Assembly: GCF_003957255.1 (NCBI RefSeq) | Contig: NZ_QDIE01000008.1 | Location: forward strand, 1-63,175 | Reading direction: 5' to 3' | Origin: Actinotignum sanguinis | GTDB lineage: Bacteria > Actinomycetota > Actinomycetes > Actinomycetales > Actinomycetaceae | Length of the DNA: 63,175 bases | In this document: one piece after another, positions 7,479 through 15,966 of the stretch | Layout of the letters: each line of letters begins with the position of its first letter | How positions within the stretch are numbered: position 1 is the first letter of the stretch | The notes under the pieces: generated by a model | The model's input: the letters and a program-made list of their open reading frames with translations, nothing else | Told to the model about the DNA's origin: nothing | Database searches by the model: none | Position numbers and translations under genes: made by a program

Positions 7479-10400
7479 TTAGCGCCGCACCGCCGGAGTG
7501 TCGGTGCCGTTACCGTCCCAGTCACCGACGAAGAGTTCGTCAGCAACGCGCCCGTAATGGAGCGTGAGATCGGCCGGTCCCGCACTGAGGGAGTTCTTCA
7601 CGAGCAGCGCGTTGCCGCGGCGCACCGCGAAGGTGTCCGTGCCATTACCGTCGAAATCTCCAGTGAAGACTTCATCGGCGGCTTTACCGTAGGAGAACTG
7701 GGTATCGGCGTTCCCCGAGACAATGGTGTTCTTGACGAAGATGGCGTTGCCGCGGCGCACCGCGAAACTATCCTTGCCATCCCCGTTCCAGTCACCGACC
7801 AGCGGGGTGTCCCCGTAGCGGCCGTAGCTGATGACTTCATCCGCGTCCCCGCTCTTGAGCGAGTTCGCTACGTAGAAGGTATTGCCGCGCTGGACCGCGA
7901 AGGTATCCTTACCGTCGCCATTCCAGTCACCCACGAGCACGGTGTCCTCGGCCTTACCGTAGGAGAATTCAACGGGTGCCTTGCCACCCTGGAGAGTATC
8001 GGAAACGTAGAAGGTATTGCCGCGGCGCACCGCGAAACTATCCTTGCCATCCCCGTTCCAGTCACCCACGAATACGTCGTCGCCCGCGCGTCCGAAGCTG
8101 AACACAGCTTGAGCCACGGTGGCTGTCCAGTTGTTGGAGACGTAGAAGGTGTTTCCGTTATCGGAAGGCGTTACCGGAGCGCTGGGATCCGGGGTGGGAT
8201 CCGGGGTGGGATCCACGGTCGGATCCGGCGTCGGATTGACGGTCGGATCAACACTGGGGTCAACGCTCGGCTCCACGCTCGGATCCGGATTCGCACCTTC
8301 CTTAACGAACTGGTTGACAACCGGCTGCGATTCCTTATCCAGGCCGAGCGCATTCGCCACGGTGTAGTGGAGGTCGGTCTGGTCGGTACGCCCGATCACG
8401 TTTTCTGCGCCCGGACCCGAGGCCGCGATACGCAGCTGCGCGCCGGTGTGGCCCTGGCCGCCGCGCGCCACCTCATTGGAGGCCGCGGTGTTGTAGGACA
8501 TCTGCATATAATCGCCATCCACCGTCTTGAGGATGGTGTTCACGCCCGAGGTGGTGCTTCCCACCCCCACGATCTGCGAGGTGTGGGCGTGATCGGCAGT
8601 CACGAGGATAAGGGTGGGCTCGCCATTCTCCTTGGCCCAGCGCTGCGCCACCGCAACGGCCTGATCCAAATCATCCAGCTCACCAATCTGACCGCAAGCA
8701 TCCGCGCCGTGATCAGCCTTATCAATCGAGGCGGCTTCCACCTGGAGGAAGAATCCGGTGTCGTTCTTGAGCAGATCCATGGACTTTTGGGTCATGGCCG
8801 CCAGGGTGGGAACATCGGCGGTGCGCTTCGGGTTGATCGTGCAGGTCTCGTAGTTTTCCGGTTTACCCGGAGTCGGGACCGACTCGTTGAACATGCGCGG
8901 CATATTACCGGGGGTGAAGAGGCCGAGGACCGGCTTATCCTGGTTGGCTTCGGTCAGGGCAGCCATCTGCTCCGCCGTCGTCACAATCTGGAAATCGTTA
9001 TCACGCGCGTTTTCCAGCACGGACTTACCGGCCGTCCACCGCGTCGTCTCACCCCAGGTACCGGACACCTGGACTTCGGCGTCGAAGTACTTCGCGCCCC
9101 CGCCCATCGTCACGTCCGCGCGGGTATCCACGAGCTGTTCGGAAATCGAGCCCATTCCGCCATTTTCACGCAGATCCGAGCCCTTGGCCGGTTTCGCGTT
9201 CCCGGAGGGAGCGTAATGCGAGCGGCTGGTCACGTGGGCACCCATCACCGCCGGGGTCACATCCTGCACTTCGGAGGTGGTGATATTACCGGTCTTGAGC
9301 CCGGCCCGCTTCGCCTTCTCCAGGAGGTTCTCCTGGGGCTTTTGCGCCAGGTCCACGCCGATAGCGCCGTTGTACGTCTTCGTGCCGGTAGCCCAGGCGG
9401 TGCCCGAAGCGGCCGAATCGGTCACGTAGTTAATGGCGCCGTCGCGGTCAATGGAGAAGTGGGTGTAGGAACCGGTGTACTCGAGGTTATCGATACCGGG
9501 CAGGCGCCCGTTCGCACCGTAGAGGTAGTTGCGGGCAGAGGTGATTTCCGAATCACCCATCCCGTCACCGATGAAGAGCACCACGTTCTTGGCCTTGGCA
9601 TCCGAACGCTGCTCGCCGTTCTTCCCGTACTGGGCGAAGTCACCGGGGGCCGGCACGGTCACCTTGCCGTTTTCGTCCACGGCGATGGCCATCTTGGCCC
9701 CGCCAGCTACCGGCTTGGCCAGCTTGGCATCGCTGGCATCGGTGGAGGCTTCGGCGTTGAGCGACAACGCATTACCGATGGTGTAGAAAAGGTCGGTTTG
9801 GTCGGTTTGGCCCAGCACGTTTTCTTCGCCGGGGCCGTAGGCCGCCACGCGCAGCTGCGCACCGGTGTGCTGCTGGGAACCGGAATTGGTGCCGTCCTCA
9901 CGCACCGGAGTGGTGCCGTAGAGGATGGACATCGGGGAACCATCGGCGGTGGTCAGGCGGGTCACGGGGCCCACGTGGTCGTCGCCGTCGGATACAATCT
10001 GCGCGGTATGCGAGTGATCCGCGGTCACGATAACGAGGGTCTGGCCGTCCTTCTTCGCGAAGTCCAGGGCGACCTTGGTGGCCTGGTCGAGGCGATCGGT
10101 TTCCCCGATCTGCCCGCAGGCATCCGAAGCGTGATCGCGCTTGTCAATGGAGGCAGATTCGACCTGGAGGAAGAAGCCCTTTTCCGCGCTCGGATCATCG
10201 AGCAGCTCGATGGCCTTGCGGGTCATATCCACCAGCTCGGGCTGGGTGCCAATATCCTGCTTTTCGCAGGTGAGCGGATTGGCCTTGGCCCCGCCCACCT
10301 TCGCCGTGGAGGACTTGTACGCGGTGGTCATATTCGAGGGAGCGAAGAGTCCGAGAACCGGGGACTCCTGGTTTGCCTTGGTGATTCCCGCGAGTTCATC

Positions 10401-11279
10401 CGCGGTGGTTGCCACCTGGAAACCGTTCGCGCGGGCGTTATCAACAACCGACTTATTGGCTTCCCACTGGGTGTTGTACTTGGCCGCGCCCTCGAGGAAG
10501 GGGTTGGTGTTTCCGGAGGCCGTGGTCACCGTGGCATCGAAGTACTTCGCACCGCCACCCAGGGTGACATCGGCGCGGGTGTCCACAATTTGCTCCGAAA
10601 TGGAGCCGAGCCCGCCGTTTTCCCGCAGATCCGCGCCCTTGGCCGGCTTCGACTTCCCGGAGGGAGCGTAGTAGCTGCGGCTGGTGGAATGCGCACCCAT
10701 CACGGCCGGGGTGGCATCTTGAATATCGGAGGTGGTCACGTTGCCGGTACGCATTCCGGCATTCTTGGCCTGCTCAATGAGGTTCTGCACCGGTTTGCCG
10801 GCCAGATCCACGCCGATAGCTCCGTTGTACGTCTTCGTACCGGTGGCCCAGGCGGTACCCGAGGCGGCCGAATCAGTCACGTAATTGAAAGAACCATCCT
10901 TATTGACCGAATGGTGCGTGTACATGCCTTCAGAGGTGAGCTCATCAATACCTTCAAAACGCCCCGAGGCGCCCTTGAGGTAGTTGCGGGCCGCGGTAAT
11001 TTCCGACTGGCCCATGCCGTCACCAATAATGAGGATAACGTTGCGGGCCTTGGCGTTGGAACGCCCCTGGCCCGCCTTACCGAATTGCGCGCAATCACCG
11101 GGTTTGGGCGGAATAACGTTTCCTTGCGAATCGAAAATTACGCAGTTTTCCGGCCCGTTTGCGGTGCGGTAGGTGGTGTTTTCCGCCGAAGCGGCACCTC
11201 CCGCGAGCGCCGAGAAGCCGACCGCGGCAACAGCTGCTGCTGCCACCGCGCGCCGGGCAGTGAAATGTGAGGATCCCAT
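7479..11279 (-). CDS. Secreted tandem alkaline phosphatase with C-terminal FG-GAP-like repeats
   Basis: A 1266-aa exported protein. Residues 1-32 form a signal peptide (arginines, Ala-rich core, ASA cut site). Two complete PhoA-family domains follow, at about 60-510 and 545-990. Each has a metal-binding IGDGMG motif, the phosphorylated serine in DSAASGTAWATG, a SIDKxDH acidic segment, TADH(S/A)HT and an (Q/G)HTGAQL histidine, so both sites look intact. A Pro/Asp/Val-rich spacer (about 996-1035) leads to five 45-residue repeats (1042-1266), each with VGDWNGDGKDxFAVRR, a probable calcium-binding, integrin-like motif. No LPxTG anchor is present. It would free phosphate outside the cell. The start has AAAGGA upstream. 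Phosphate control is likely. Confidence 0.93.
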   Translation of the reverse strand: MGSSHFTARRAVAAAAVAAVGFSALAGGAASAENTTYRTANGPENCVIFDSQGNVIPPKPGDCAQFGKAGQGRSNAKARNVILIIGDGMGQSEITAARNYLKGASGRFEGIDELTSEGMYTHHSVNKDGSFNYVTDSAASGTAWATGTKTYNGAIGVDLAGKPVQNLIEQAKNAGMRTGNVTTSDIQDATPAVMGAHSTSRSYYAPSGKSKPAKGADLRENGGLGSISEQIVDTRADVTLGGGAKYFDATVTTASGNTNPFLEGAAKYNTQWEANKSVVDNARANGFQVATTADELAGITKANQESPVLGLFAPSNMTTAYKSSTAKVGGAKANPLTCEKQDIGTQPELVDMTRKAIELLDDPSAEKGFFLQVESASIDKRDHASDACGQIGETDRLDQATKVALDFAKKDGQTLVIVTADHSHTAQIVSDGDDHVGPVTRLTTADGSPMSILYGTTPVREDGTNSGSQQHTGAQLRVAAYGPGEENVLGQTDQTDLFYTIGNALSLNAEASTDASDAKLAKPVAGGAKMAIAVDENGKVTVPAPGDFAQYGKNGEQRSDAKAKNVVLFIGDGMGDSEITSARNYLYGANGRLPGIDNLEYTGSYTHFSIDRDGAINYVTDSAASGTAWATGTKTYNGAIGVDLAQKPQENLLEKAKRAGLKTGNITTSEVQDVTPAVMGAHVTSRSHYAPSGNAKPAKGSDLRENGGMGSISEQLVDTRADVTMGGGAKYFDAEVQVSGTWGETTRWTAGKSVLENARDNDFQIVTTAEQMAALTEANQDKPVLGLFTPGNMPRMFNESVPTPGKPENYETCTINPKRTADVPTLAAMTQKSMDLLKNDTGFFLQVEAASIDKADHGADACGQIGELDDLDQAVAVAQRWAKENGEPTLILVTADHAHTSQIVGVGSTTSGVNTILKTVDGDYMQMSYNTAASNEVARGGQGHTGAQLRIAASGPGAENVIGRTDQTDLHYTVANALGLDKESQPVVNQFVKEGANPDPSVEPSVDPSVDPTVNPTPDPTVDPTPDPTPDPSAPVTPSDNGNTFYVSNNWTATVAQAVFSFGRAGDDVFVGDWNGDGKDSFAVRRGNTFYVSDTLQGGKAPVEFSYGKAEDTVLVGDWNGDGKDTFAVQRGNTFYVANSLKSGDADEVISYGRYGDTPLVGDWNGDGKDSFAVRRGNAIFVKNTIVSGNADTQFSYGKAADEVFTGDFDGNGTDTFAVRRGNALLVKNSLSAGPADLTLHYGRVADELFVGDWDGNGTDTPAVRR

Positions 11280-11350
11280 TGTCCTTTTATCCCTTCTAAC
11301 AGAACGTGGGCCCTCCTAGATTCACTTAATTCATTTACCAGAAAGCAATC

Positions 11351-11372
11351 AGAATGTAACGCGGAGGTTAAC
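11351..11372 (-). promoter_or_regulatory. Possible Pho-box-like direct repeat upstream of the phosphatase
   Basis: On the minus strand, about 75-95 bp before the phosphatase start, GTTAACC and GTTACAT lie 12 bp apart. This resembles the GTTCACC direct repeats bound by PhoP in Streptomyces. The match is imperfect and the spacing is one base longer than typical. Confidence 0.25.
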
Positions 11373-11487
11373 AGTGCGTGGGATATGCGGTGGGTGCGCG
11401 GTACGCGCGTGAATATTCAGGCACGCACTACACACGGTCACGGCGACGACGCCGCCCGCCGGCCCGCGGGCGCATCGGGCGCGCATG

Positions 11488-12834
11488 CTATCCGCGCGAA
11501 TAGGCATTCCCCCCGTATCCGGCCAGGTAACGAGCCCGTGAGAGCCAATGTTCGGCTTCGCGCAGCCTCCCGAGGGCATCGTGTTCCCAGCGGGTGCCGT
11601 CGGTGCGCGCGGCCCCGGCAACAAGGGAGAGGGTCACTCCGGCAGCCCGCGCGTATACGGGGGCGGCAGGTAAACGCTGTTCTAGTAGGGCGCACCACTG
11701 CCCCAGGATGGAACGCAGGTGCGGATAGGCGGTCGGAGCCAGGTGAGGCAGCACGCTCATATGCCCGAGCAAGCAGGCCCAGTCATCGGCCCGGTACCCC
11801 GGGCCGAGGGAATCCACATCAATAACCCCGGCGATCCACCCGGTGGGCGCGGGGGTGGATGCGGGTGCGGGCGCGAATGCTGGAGCGGCCGCGGGTGCGG
11901 GTGCGGGTGCGGGCACGAATGCTGGAGCGGACGGGCCGCGCTGCACGAAAATATTGGCTTCGTAGAAGTCTCCGTGCACGGGCACGATGGGTCCGGGATC
12001 GAGGCTGGCCATCATCTGCGTCACCCCGCTGGCTACCGCGTGGGCACGAGCTGCGATACCGGGGAGCGCAACCGCGGCAGCGTGCGCGTAGTGACCTACC
12101 CGGTCCGCCCAGGCCGGCCGGTGGGTGAGGTGGACGGCCGCGGCCGGCAGGCTTTCTTGGAGATTCCAGAGGGTGTCGAAAAGCGCGATGCTGTGCTCCC
12201 CCAGCCCGCGCGCCAGCCAATTCGCCAGCGGTTCGCCCGGGAGGGTAGAGATAAGGACGAGGCCGCTCGGGTCTTCGCGCACCACCCGCGGGGCCAGCAC
12301 CCCGGCTTCCCCGAGCATGCGATGGCGTTTGGCCAGGGATTGCGCGGCGGGCGGGCGCAGCACCTTCGCGAACACACTTCCGCCACTGCGGGTGGTGACT
12401 TTGACGACGGCGCGCCTGGTAGGCCGGTAGCTCTTGAGCTCGACCGCAGCTTTTTCTCCCAAAAATGCCGATATCCGGCTCGGGGTGACGGCCAGCGGCA
12501 AGGCGGGAAGCTCTGGATCATTGGGGTATTCCCACACCCAGACGGCGGTGTCCCGGTGGGTGAGGCGAACGAGGGTCGGGGTGAAGGTTTGAGAGAGCTG
12601 CGCGGTGGAGGCGCAGAGGTATTTTTCCCGCGGGCTACCGGTGGGACGCCCGCCTTCTCCACGCGCGCGGGCGGTCACGGTGTAGCTGACCGTCACTCCG
12701 GCCCCGGGGCGGTGATTGACGCGGTGGACCGCCCAAGAACTGAGCTGCCAAGCGGGAAGAGCGGTGGCGAGCATCGACCCGGCGTCCGGGCCGGTGAGCA
12801 GCGCCAAATCAGCACTTTCCGAAGATGCAGCCAT
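11488..12834 (-). CDS. Aminoglycoside phosphotransferase-family (APH) kinase-like protein
   Basis: A 448-aa cytoplasmic protein of the APH/choline-kinase fold. The catalytic loop is VPVHGDFYEANIF (about residues 310-322) and the metal-binding aspartate is in VIDVDSLGPGYRADDWA. Between them lies an unusual low-complexity Pro/Ala insert of about 30 residues (PAPAPAPAAAPAFAPAPA). The N-terminal lobe includes AVVKVTTRSGGSVFAKVLRP, with the ATP-contacting lysine. The substrate is unknown; many relatives phosphorylate small alcohols or sugars, and drug resistance should not be assumed. The start at 12834 (MAASSESAD) is chosen by homologue-like length; no clear ribosome binding site. It is divergent from the adenosine deaminase gene, with only 65 bp between starts. 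Confidence 0.75.
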   Translation of the reverse strand: MAASSESADLALLTGPDAGSMLATALPAWQLSSWAVHRVNHRPGAGVTVSYTVTARARGEGGRPTGSPREKYLCASTAQLSQTFTPTLVRLTHRDTAVWVWEYPNDPELPALPLAVTPSRISAFLGEKAAVELKSYRPTRRAVVKVTTRSGGSVFAKVLRPPAAQSLAKRHRMLGEAGVLAPRVVREDPSGLVLISTLPGEPLANWLARGLGEHSIALFDTLWNLQESLPAAAVHLTHRPAWADRVGHYAHAAAVALPGIAARAHAVASGVTQMMASLDPGPIVPVHGDFYEANIFVQRGPSAPAFVPAPAPAPAAAPAFAPAPASTPAPTGWIAGVIDVDSLGPGYRADDWACLLGHMSVLPHLAPTAYPHLRSILGQWCALLEQRLPAAPVYARAAGVTLSLVAGAARTDGTRWEHDALGRLREAEHWLSRARYLAGYGGNAYSRG

Positions 12835-12899
12835 AGAACAATAGTGCCGCATCCACCCCGGTGGCACAATGCGGGCGCGCGGCGTGGGAAGATGGAGGG

Positions 12900-13919
12900 G
12901 TGCGTGACCTTGCAGCCCTCCCCAAAGCCCATGTGCATCTGCACTTCACCGGCTCGCTCAGCGTGCCCAGCCTCGTGGATATGGCCCGGAGCGCCGGCGT
13001 GCGCCTGCCCGAGAACCTGACCGATAACGTGGCGATGCAGGTGCCCGCGGACCAGCGGGGATGGTTCCGATTCCAACGTGCGTATGATGCTGCGCGCGCC
13101 GTCGTACGATCCGAAGAAGCAATGCGGCGTATCGTACGCGAAGCAGCCCGAGCCGACCGGGCGGAAGGATCACGCCGCCTGGAAATTCAAATCGACCCGA
13201 CCTCCTACGCACCCTACGTCGGCGGTATTACCCCGGCCCTCGAAATTGTCCTAGACGAGGCGAAAGCGGCCACCCGGGATACCGGTGTTGATATGGGGAT
13301 CATCGTGGCGGCCTCACGTACCCGTCATCCCCTTGATGCCCGCACCCTGGCCCGCCTGGCTGCCCGCTACGCCGGGGACGCCCCCGGTGAGGTCGTGGGT
13401 TTCGGGCTCTCCAACGATGAGCGGCGGGGGCGCACCGCGGAATTTGAGGCAGCTTTCCGCATCGCCAGGCGAGCCGGACTGCGTTCCGTTCCCCACGGCG
13501 GGGAATTGCTCGGCCCTGAGCATCTGCGCGAAGTCATCACGCACCTGAATCCGGACCGGCTCGGGCACGGGGTACGGGCCGCCGAGGATCGCCGCCTCAT
13601 TGCCGAAATTGTGGAGCGCGGAATCGCGCTGGAAGTCTGCCCCGCCTCGAATGTGTCGCTCGGAGTGTTCCGAGAAAATGAGGATGTTCCCCTGCGCACC
13701 CTCTTCGATGCCGGGGCGCTCATTGCCCTGGGTGCCGATGACCCGCTACTCTTCCTGGCCCGCCTCAACGACCAGTACGATATTGCGCGCCGGCAGGGTT
13801 TTTCCGATTCCGAACTGGCCGAATTGGCCCGGCGTTCCATCCGGGCCTCCTTCGCCTCGGCCTCCGCTAAGCGCACCTGGCTCGCGGAGGTTGATGCGTG
13901 GCTGGAGGCAGATAACTAA
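12900..13919 (+). CDS. add: Adenosine deaminase family protein
   Basis: A 339-aa zinc amidohydrolase that would convert adenosine to inosine in purine salvage. The metal site is HVHLHFTGSL near the N-terminus, where most family members have ELHxHLDGSL. The other sites are SVPHGGE (usual HAGE), DRLGHGVRAA, EVCPASNVSLG and ALGADDPLLF with the Asp pair. The replaced L-(D/E)-G by F-T-G next to the zinc histidines is an accepted variant in some actinobacterial proteins but may shift substrate choice. GTG at 12900 is preceded by AAGATGGAGG. Its 3' end overlaps murB by 4 bp on the opposite strand. Confidence 0.85.
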   Translation: MRDLAALPKAHVHLHFTGSLSVPSLVDMARSAGVRLPENLTDNVAMQVPADQRGWFRFQRAYDAARAVVRSEEAMRRIVREAARADRAEGSRRLEIQIDPTSYAPYVGGITPALEIVLDEAKAATRDTGVDMGIIVAASRTRHPLDARTLARLAARYAGDAPGEVVGFGLSNDERRGRTAEFEAAFRIARRAGLRSVPHGGELLGPEHLREVITHLNPDRLGHGVRAAEDRRLIAEIVERGIALEVCPASNVSLGVFRENEDVPLRTLFDAGALIALGADDPLLFLARLNDQYDIARRQGFSDSELAELARRSIRASFASASAKRTWLAEVDAWLEADN

Positions 13920-15082
13920 GCCTCGAGGCCGCCGAGCACCACCGGTTCGGGGTGGAGGACCACCCCGAAAGCTTCTTTCACACCCGCCTGGATTTCCCGG
14001 GCGAGGGCGCGTAACTGGGAACCGGTAGCTCCCCCGGCATTGGTGAGCGCCAGGGTGTGCTTGGAGGAGAGCCGCGCCGGGCCGTGCCCGTAGCCGCGGG
14101 TGAACCCGGCGTGCTCAATCAACCACGCGGCGGACGTTTTGACCAGCCCATCGACCACCGGAACACCGCCGCTCAGGGTTGCGTGCGCGGCGTCGTGCAC
14201 CTCATACCGCGGGGCATCGTGCGGAAGTCGCTGCGCGTGCGCGGTGGTGAGCACCGGATTGGTAAAGAAGGAACCGCAGGAGTAGGTATCGCGGTCGGCG
14301 TTATTGAGGACCATACCTTTGCCGGCGCGCAAGTCCAGCACCGCCTCGCGCACCCGGTCCGAAGGCACCCGCGCCCCGAGCTCCACCCCGAGGCGGCGAG
14401 CCAGCTGGGCGTAGCCGATGGGATCGGACACATTCGAAAGTTTCGTTTGGAAGGTTACCTCGAGGACGATATAGCGCGGGCTAGGCCCGTATTCCCCAAT
14501 GGTTTCCTTGAGGATCGAGGTGCGATACCCCAGGCGCATATCCGCAAGAAACAGGGTGCGGATGCGTTCTTCGCGCCGGTCATAGACCTTGAGACGCGCG
14601 AGCGTGGCCGCCACTTCCTGCCCGTAGGCCCCGATATTCTGCACCGGCGCCGCTCCAACACTCCCGGGGATACCGGAAAGCGCCTCAAAACCGCCCCAGT
14701 CCTGGGAGATCGCGTGGACCACGAGGTCATCCCACGGAGTTCCAGGCAGCACGGAGAAATTCGCGCCTTCGCAGCTACCCAGCGAGTCCAGCACAATTCC
14801 AGAGCGCATATCGCGCAGCACAATCCCGTCGAAATGGCTATCGGCCGGGAGGATATTCGAGCCGCCCCCGATCATGAGGAGCGGGATGCCGCTCGCGTCC
14901 GCGCGGCGCACGGTATCCACCACCTCGGCTTCGGTGGTGGCTTCAACGAGTTCGGTGAACGTACCGCCCACGCCGATAGTGGTGAGTTCAGCGAGGGTGC
15001 TTGCACCGCGGCGGGCTCGGGTGGAGAGGACCGGCGCGCTCACGTGATGCGGTTCGGGAGGTTCGGGAAGAGTACAGCTCAT
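13916..15082 (-). CDS. murB: UDP-N-acetylenolpyruvoylglucosamine reductase
   Basis: MurB (388 aa) reduces the enolpyruvyl group of UDP-GlcNAc-enolpyruvate with NADPH and FAD, giving UDP-MurNAc for peptidoglycan. FAD-binding elements are TTIGVGGTFTELV, LMIGGGSNILPAD and GIPGSVGAAPVQNIGAYGQEV. The catalytic serine region is SCGSFFTNPVL and the C-terminal domain includes SAAWLIEHAGFTRGYGHGPARLSSKHTLAL. The size fits the longer type I forms of actinobacteria. It lies downstream of rpmG, from which it is separated by a terminator, and meets add tail to tail with a 4-bp overlap. Confidence 0.96.
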   Translation of the reverse strand: MSCTLPEPPEPHHVSAPVLSTRARRGASTLAELTTIGVGGTFTELVEATTEAEVVDTVRRADASGIPLLMIGGGSNILPADSHFDGIVLRDMRSGIVLDSLGSCEGANFSVLPGTPWDDLVVHAISQDWGGFEALSGIPGSVGAAPVQNIGAYGQEVAATLARLKVYDRREERIRTLFLADMRLGYRTSILKETIGEYGPSPRYIVLEVTFQTKLSNVSDPIGYAQLARRLGVELGARVPSDRVREAVLDLRAGKGMVLNNADRDTYSCGSFFTNPVLTTAHAQRLPHDAPRYEVHDAAHATLSGGVPVVDGLVKTSAAWLIEHAGFTRGYGHGPARLSSKHTLALTNAGGATGSQLRALAREIQAGVKEAFGVVLHPEPVVLGGLEA

Positions 15083-15173
15083 TGTTCTAGCCTACGGCTT
15101 TAGCGGCGACGGCGCAGCTGTGGCCCGCGCACTATCGGAACGACGGCGCAGCCCGGGCCACCGGAAAAGCAAA

Positions 15174-15198
15174 AAGGGAAGCCATTGAGGCTTCCCTT
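15174..15198 (-). terminator. Terminator after the tRNA-rpmG unit
   Basis: A 10-bp stem (15174-15183 with 15189-15198, AAGGGAAGCC) with a 5-nt loop is followed on the minus strand by TTTTTGCTTTT, 60 bp after the rpmG stop. Confidence 0.85.
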
Positions 15199-15256
15199 GA
15201 GCTGTGCCATCCCAACCGGGCTAAGCCCGGTGAGAGACCATCACACCACCGCGCTT

Positions 15257-15427
15257 TTAGCGGGTTTCGCGATGGTTCGTGGAGGCATTGCACCGCGAGC
15301 AGTACTTCTTGAGCTGCAGACGATCCGGATCGTTGCGGCGGTTCTTCTTCGTGATGTAATTGCGTTCCTTGCACACCTCGCAGGCGAGGGTGATCTTGGG
15401 ACGCACGTCAGCAGACTTGCTAGCCAT
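15257..15427 (-). CDS. rpmG: 50S ribosomal protein L33
   Basis: A 56-aa ribosomal protein beginning [20 protein letters not shown] and ending STNHRETR. Cysteines 16/19 (CEVC) and 43/46 (CSRC) form the zinc site, so this is the zinc-binding (C+) form of L33; genomes with a C- paralogue switch between them under zinc limitation. An AGGAGAAAAAGGA-type site precedes the ATG. It lies 39 bp after tRNA-Met in the same direction and is probably part of one transcript with the three tRNAs. Confidence 0.95.
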   Translation of the reverse strand: MASKSADVRPKITLACEVCKERNYITKKNRRNDPDRLQLKKYCSRCNASTNHRETR

Positions 15428-15466
15428 TCCTTTTTCTCCTCAAGGTTGTGCCCTACTGGTAGTCAG

Positions 15467-15540
15467 TAGCGGGGGCGGGGATTGAACCCGCGACCTCACG
15501 ATTATGAGTCGTGCGCTCTGACCATCTGAGCTACCCCGCC
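15467..15540 (-). tRNA. tRNA-Met (CAT), elongator type
   Basis: A 74-nt cloverleaf with acceptor GGCGGGG/CCCCGCT (first pair G-U), anticodon stem CACGA/TCGTG, loop CTCATAA (anticodon CAT) and T arm GCGGG-TTCAATC-CCCGC. The anticodon stem lacks the three G-C pairs of initiator tRNA, so it is the elongator. Confidence 0.95.
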
Positions 15541-15567
15541 TCATGTCACCGCATGAGGCGGCAACGG

Positions 15568-15640
15568 AGCCCCGAAAGAGAATCGAACTCTTGACCTTCT
15601 CCTTACCATGGAGACGCTCTGCCGACTGAGCTATCGGGGC
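15568..15640 (-). tRNA. tRNA-Thr (GGT)
   Basis: A 73-nt cloverleaf with acceptor GCCCCGA/TCGGGGC, anticodon stem TCTCC/GGAGA, loop ATGGTAA (anticodon GGT) and T arm AGAG-TTCGATT-CTCT. It lies 27 bp upstream of tRNA-Met. Confidence 0.96.
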
Positions 15641-15737
15641 GATGCCGATTTCGCAACGAGTACCAAGCTTACTCGATTCACGCTGAAAAACCAACAGTGA
15701 GAGAAATGTGAAACAGATCAACCATTTCGACATTTCG

Positions 15738-15819
15738 TGGCGGGTGTAGGATTCGAACCTACGAAGCGTAACGCATCTGATTTACAGTCAGGTCCCTTTG
15801 GCCGCTCGGGAAACCCGCC
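15738..15819 (-). tRNA. tRNA-Tyr (GTA)
   Basis: An 82-nt class II tRNA with acceptor GGCGGGT/ACCCGCC, anticodon loop CTGTAAA (anticodon GTA), a long variable arm (GCGTTACGC) and T arm GTAGG-TTCGAAT-CCTAC. It is first in the tRNA-Tyr, tRNA-Thr, tRNA-Met, rpmG run. Confidence 0.96.
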
Positions 15820-15966
15820 AATATAACTTCCGAAGAAGTATTTATCACCCGCGGAAGAAAGGCTAACTCACCGCCCTTCCGTAAGGCACCAGATGAGATT
15901 ACCCAGGGAGGAAAGTTACTGTCAACTTTTGAGGCGGGAACGTGGCCACCACCACTCTCCTCGCCT

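Noticed and set aside
7557-11270. A 1237-codon open frame on the plus strand opposite the phosphatase gene
   Set aside because: It is the antisense shadow of a repetitive high-GC gene: its translation is rich in Arg/His/Gly, has no domain, and the opposite strand encodes intact alkaline phosphatase motifs.
11488-12834. Aminoglycoside resistance gene
   Set aside because: Only the broad APH fold motifs match. The chromosomal setting beside adenosine deaminase and the odd insert give no support for drug modification.
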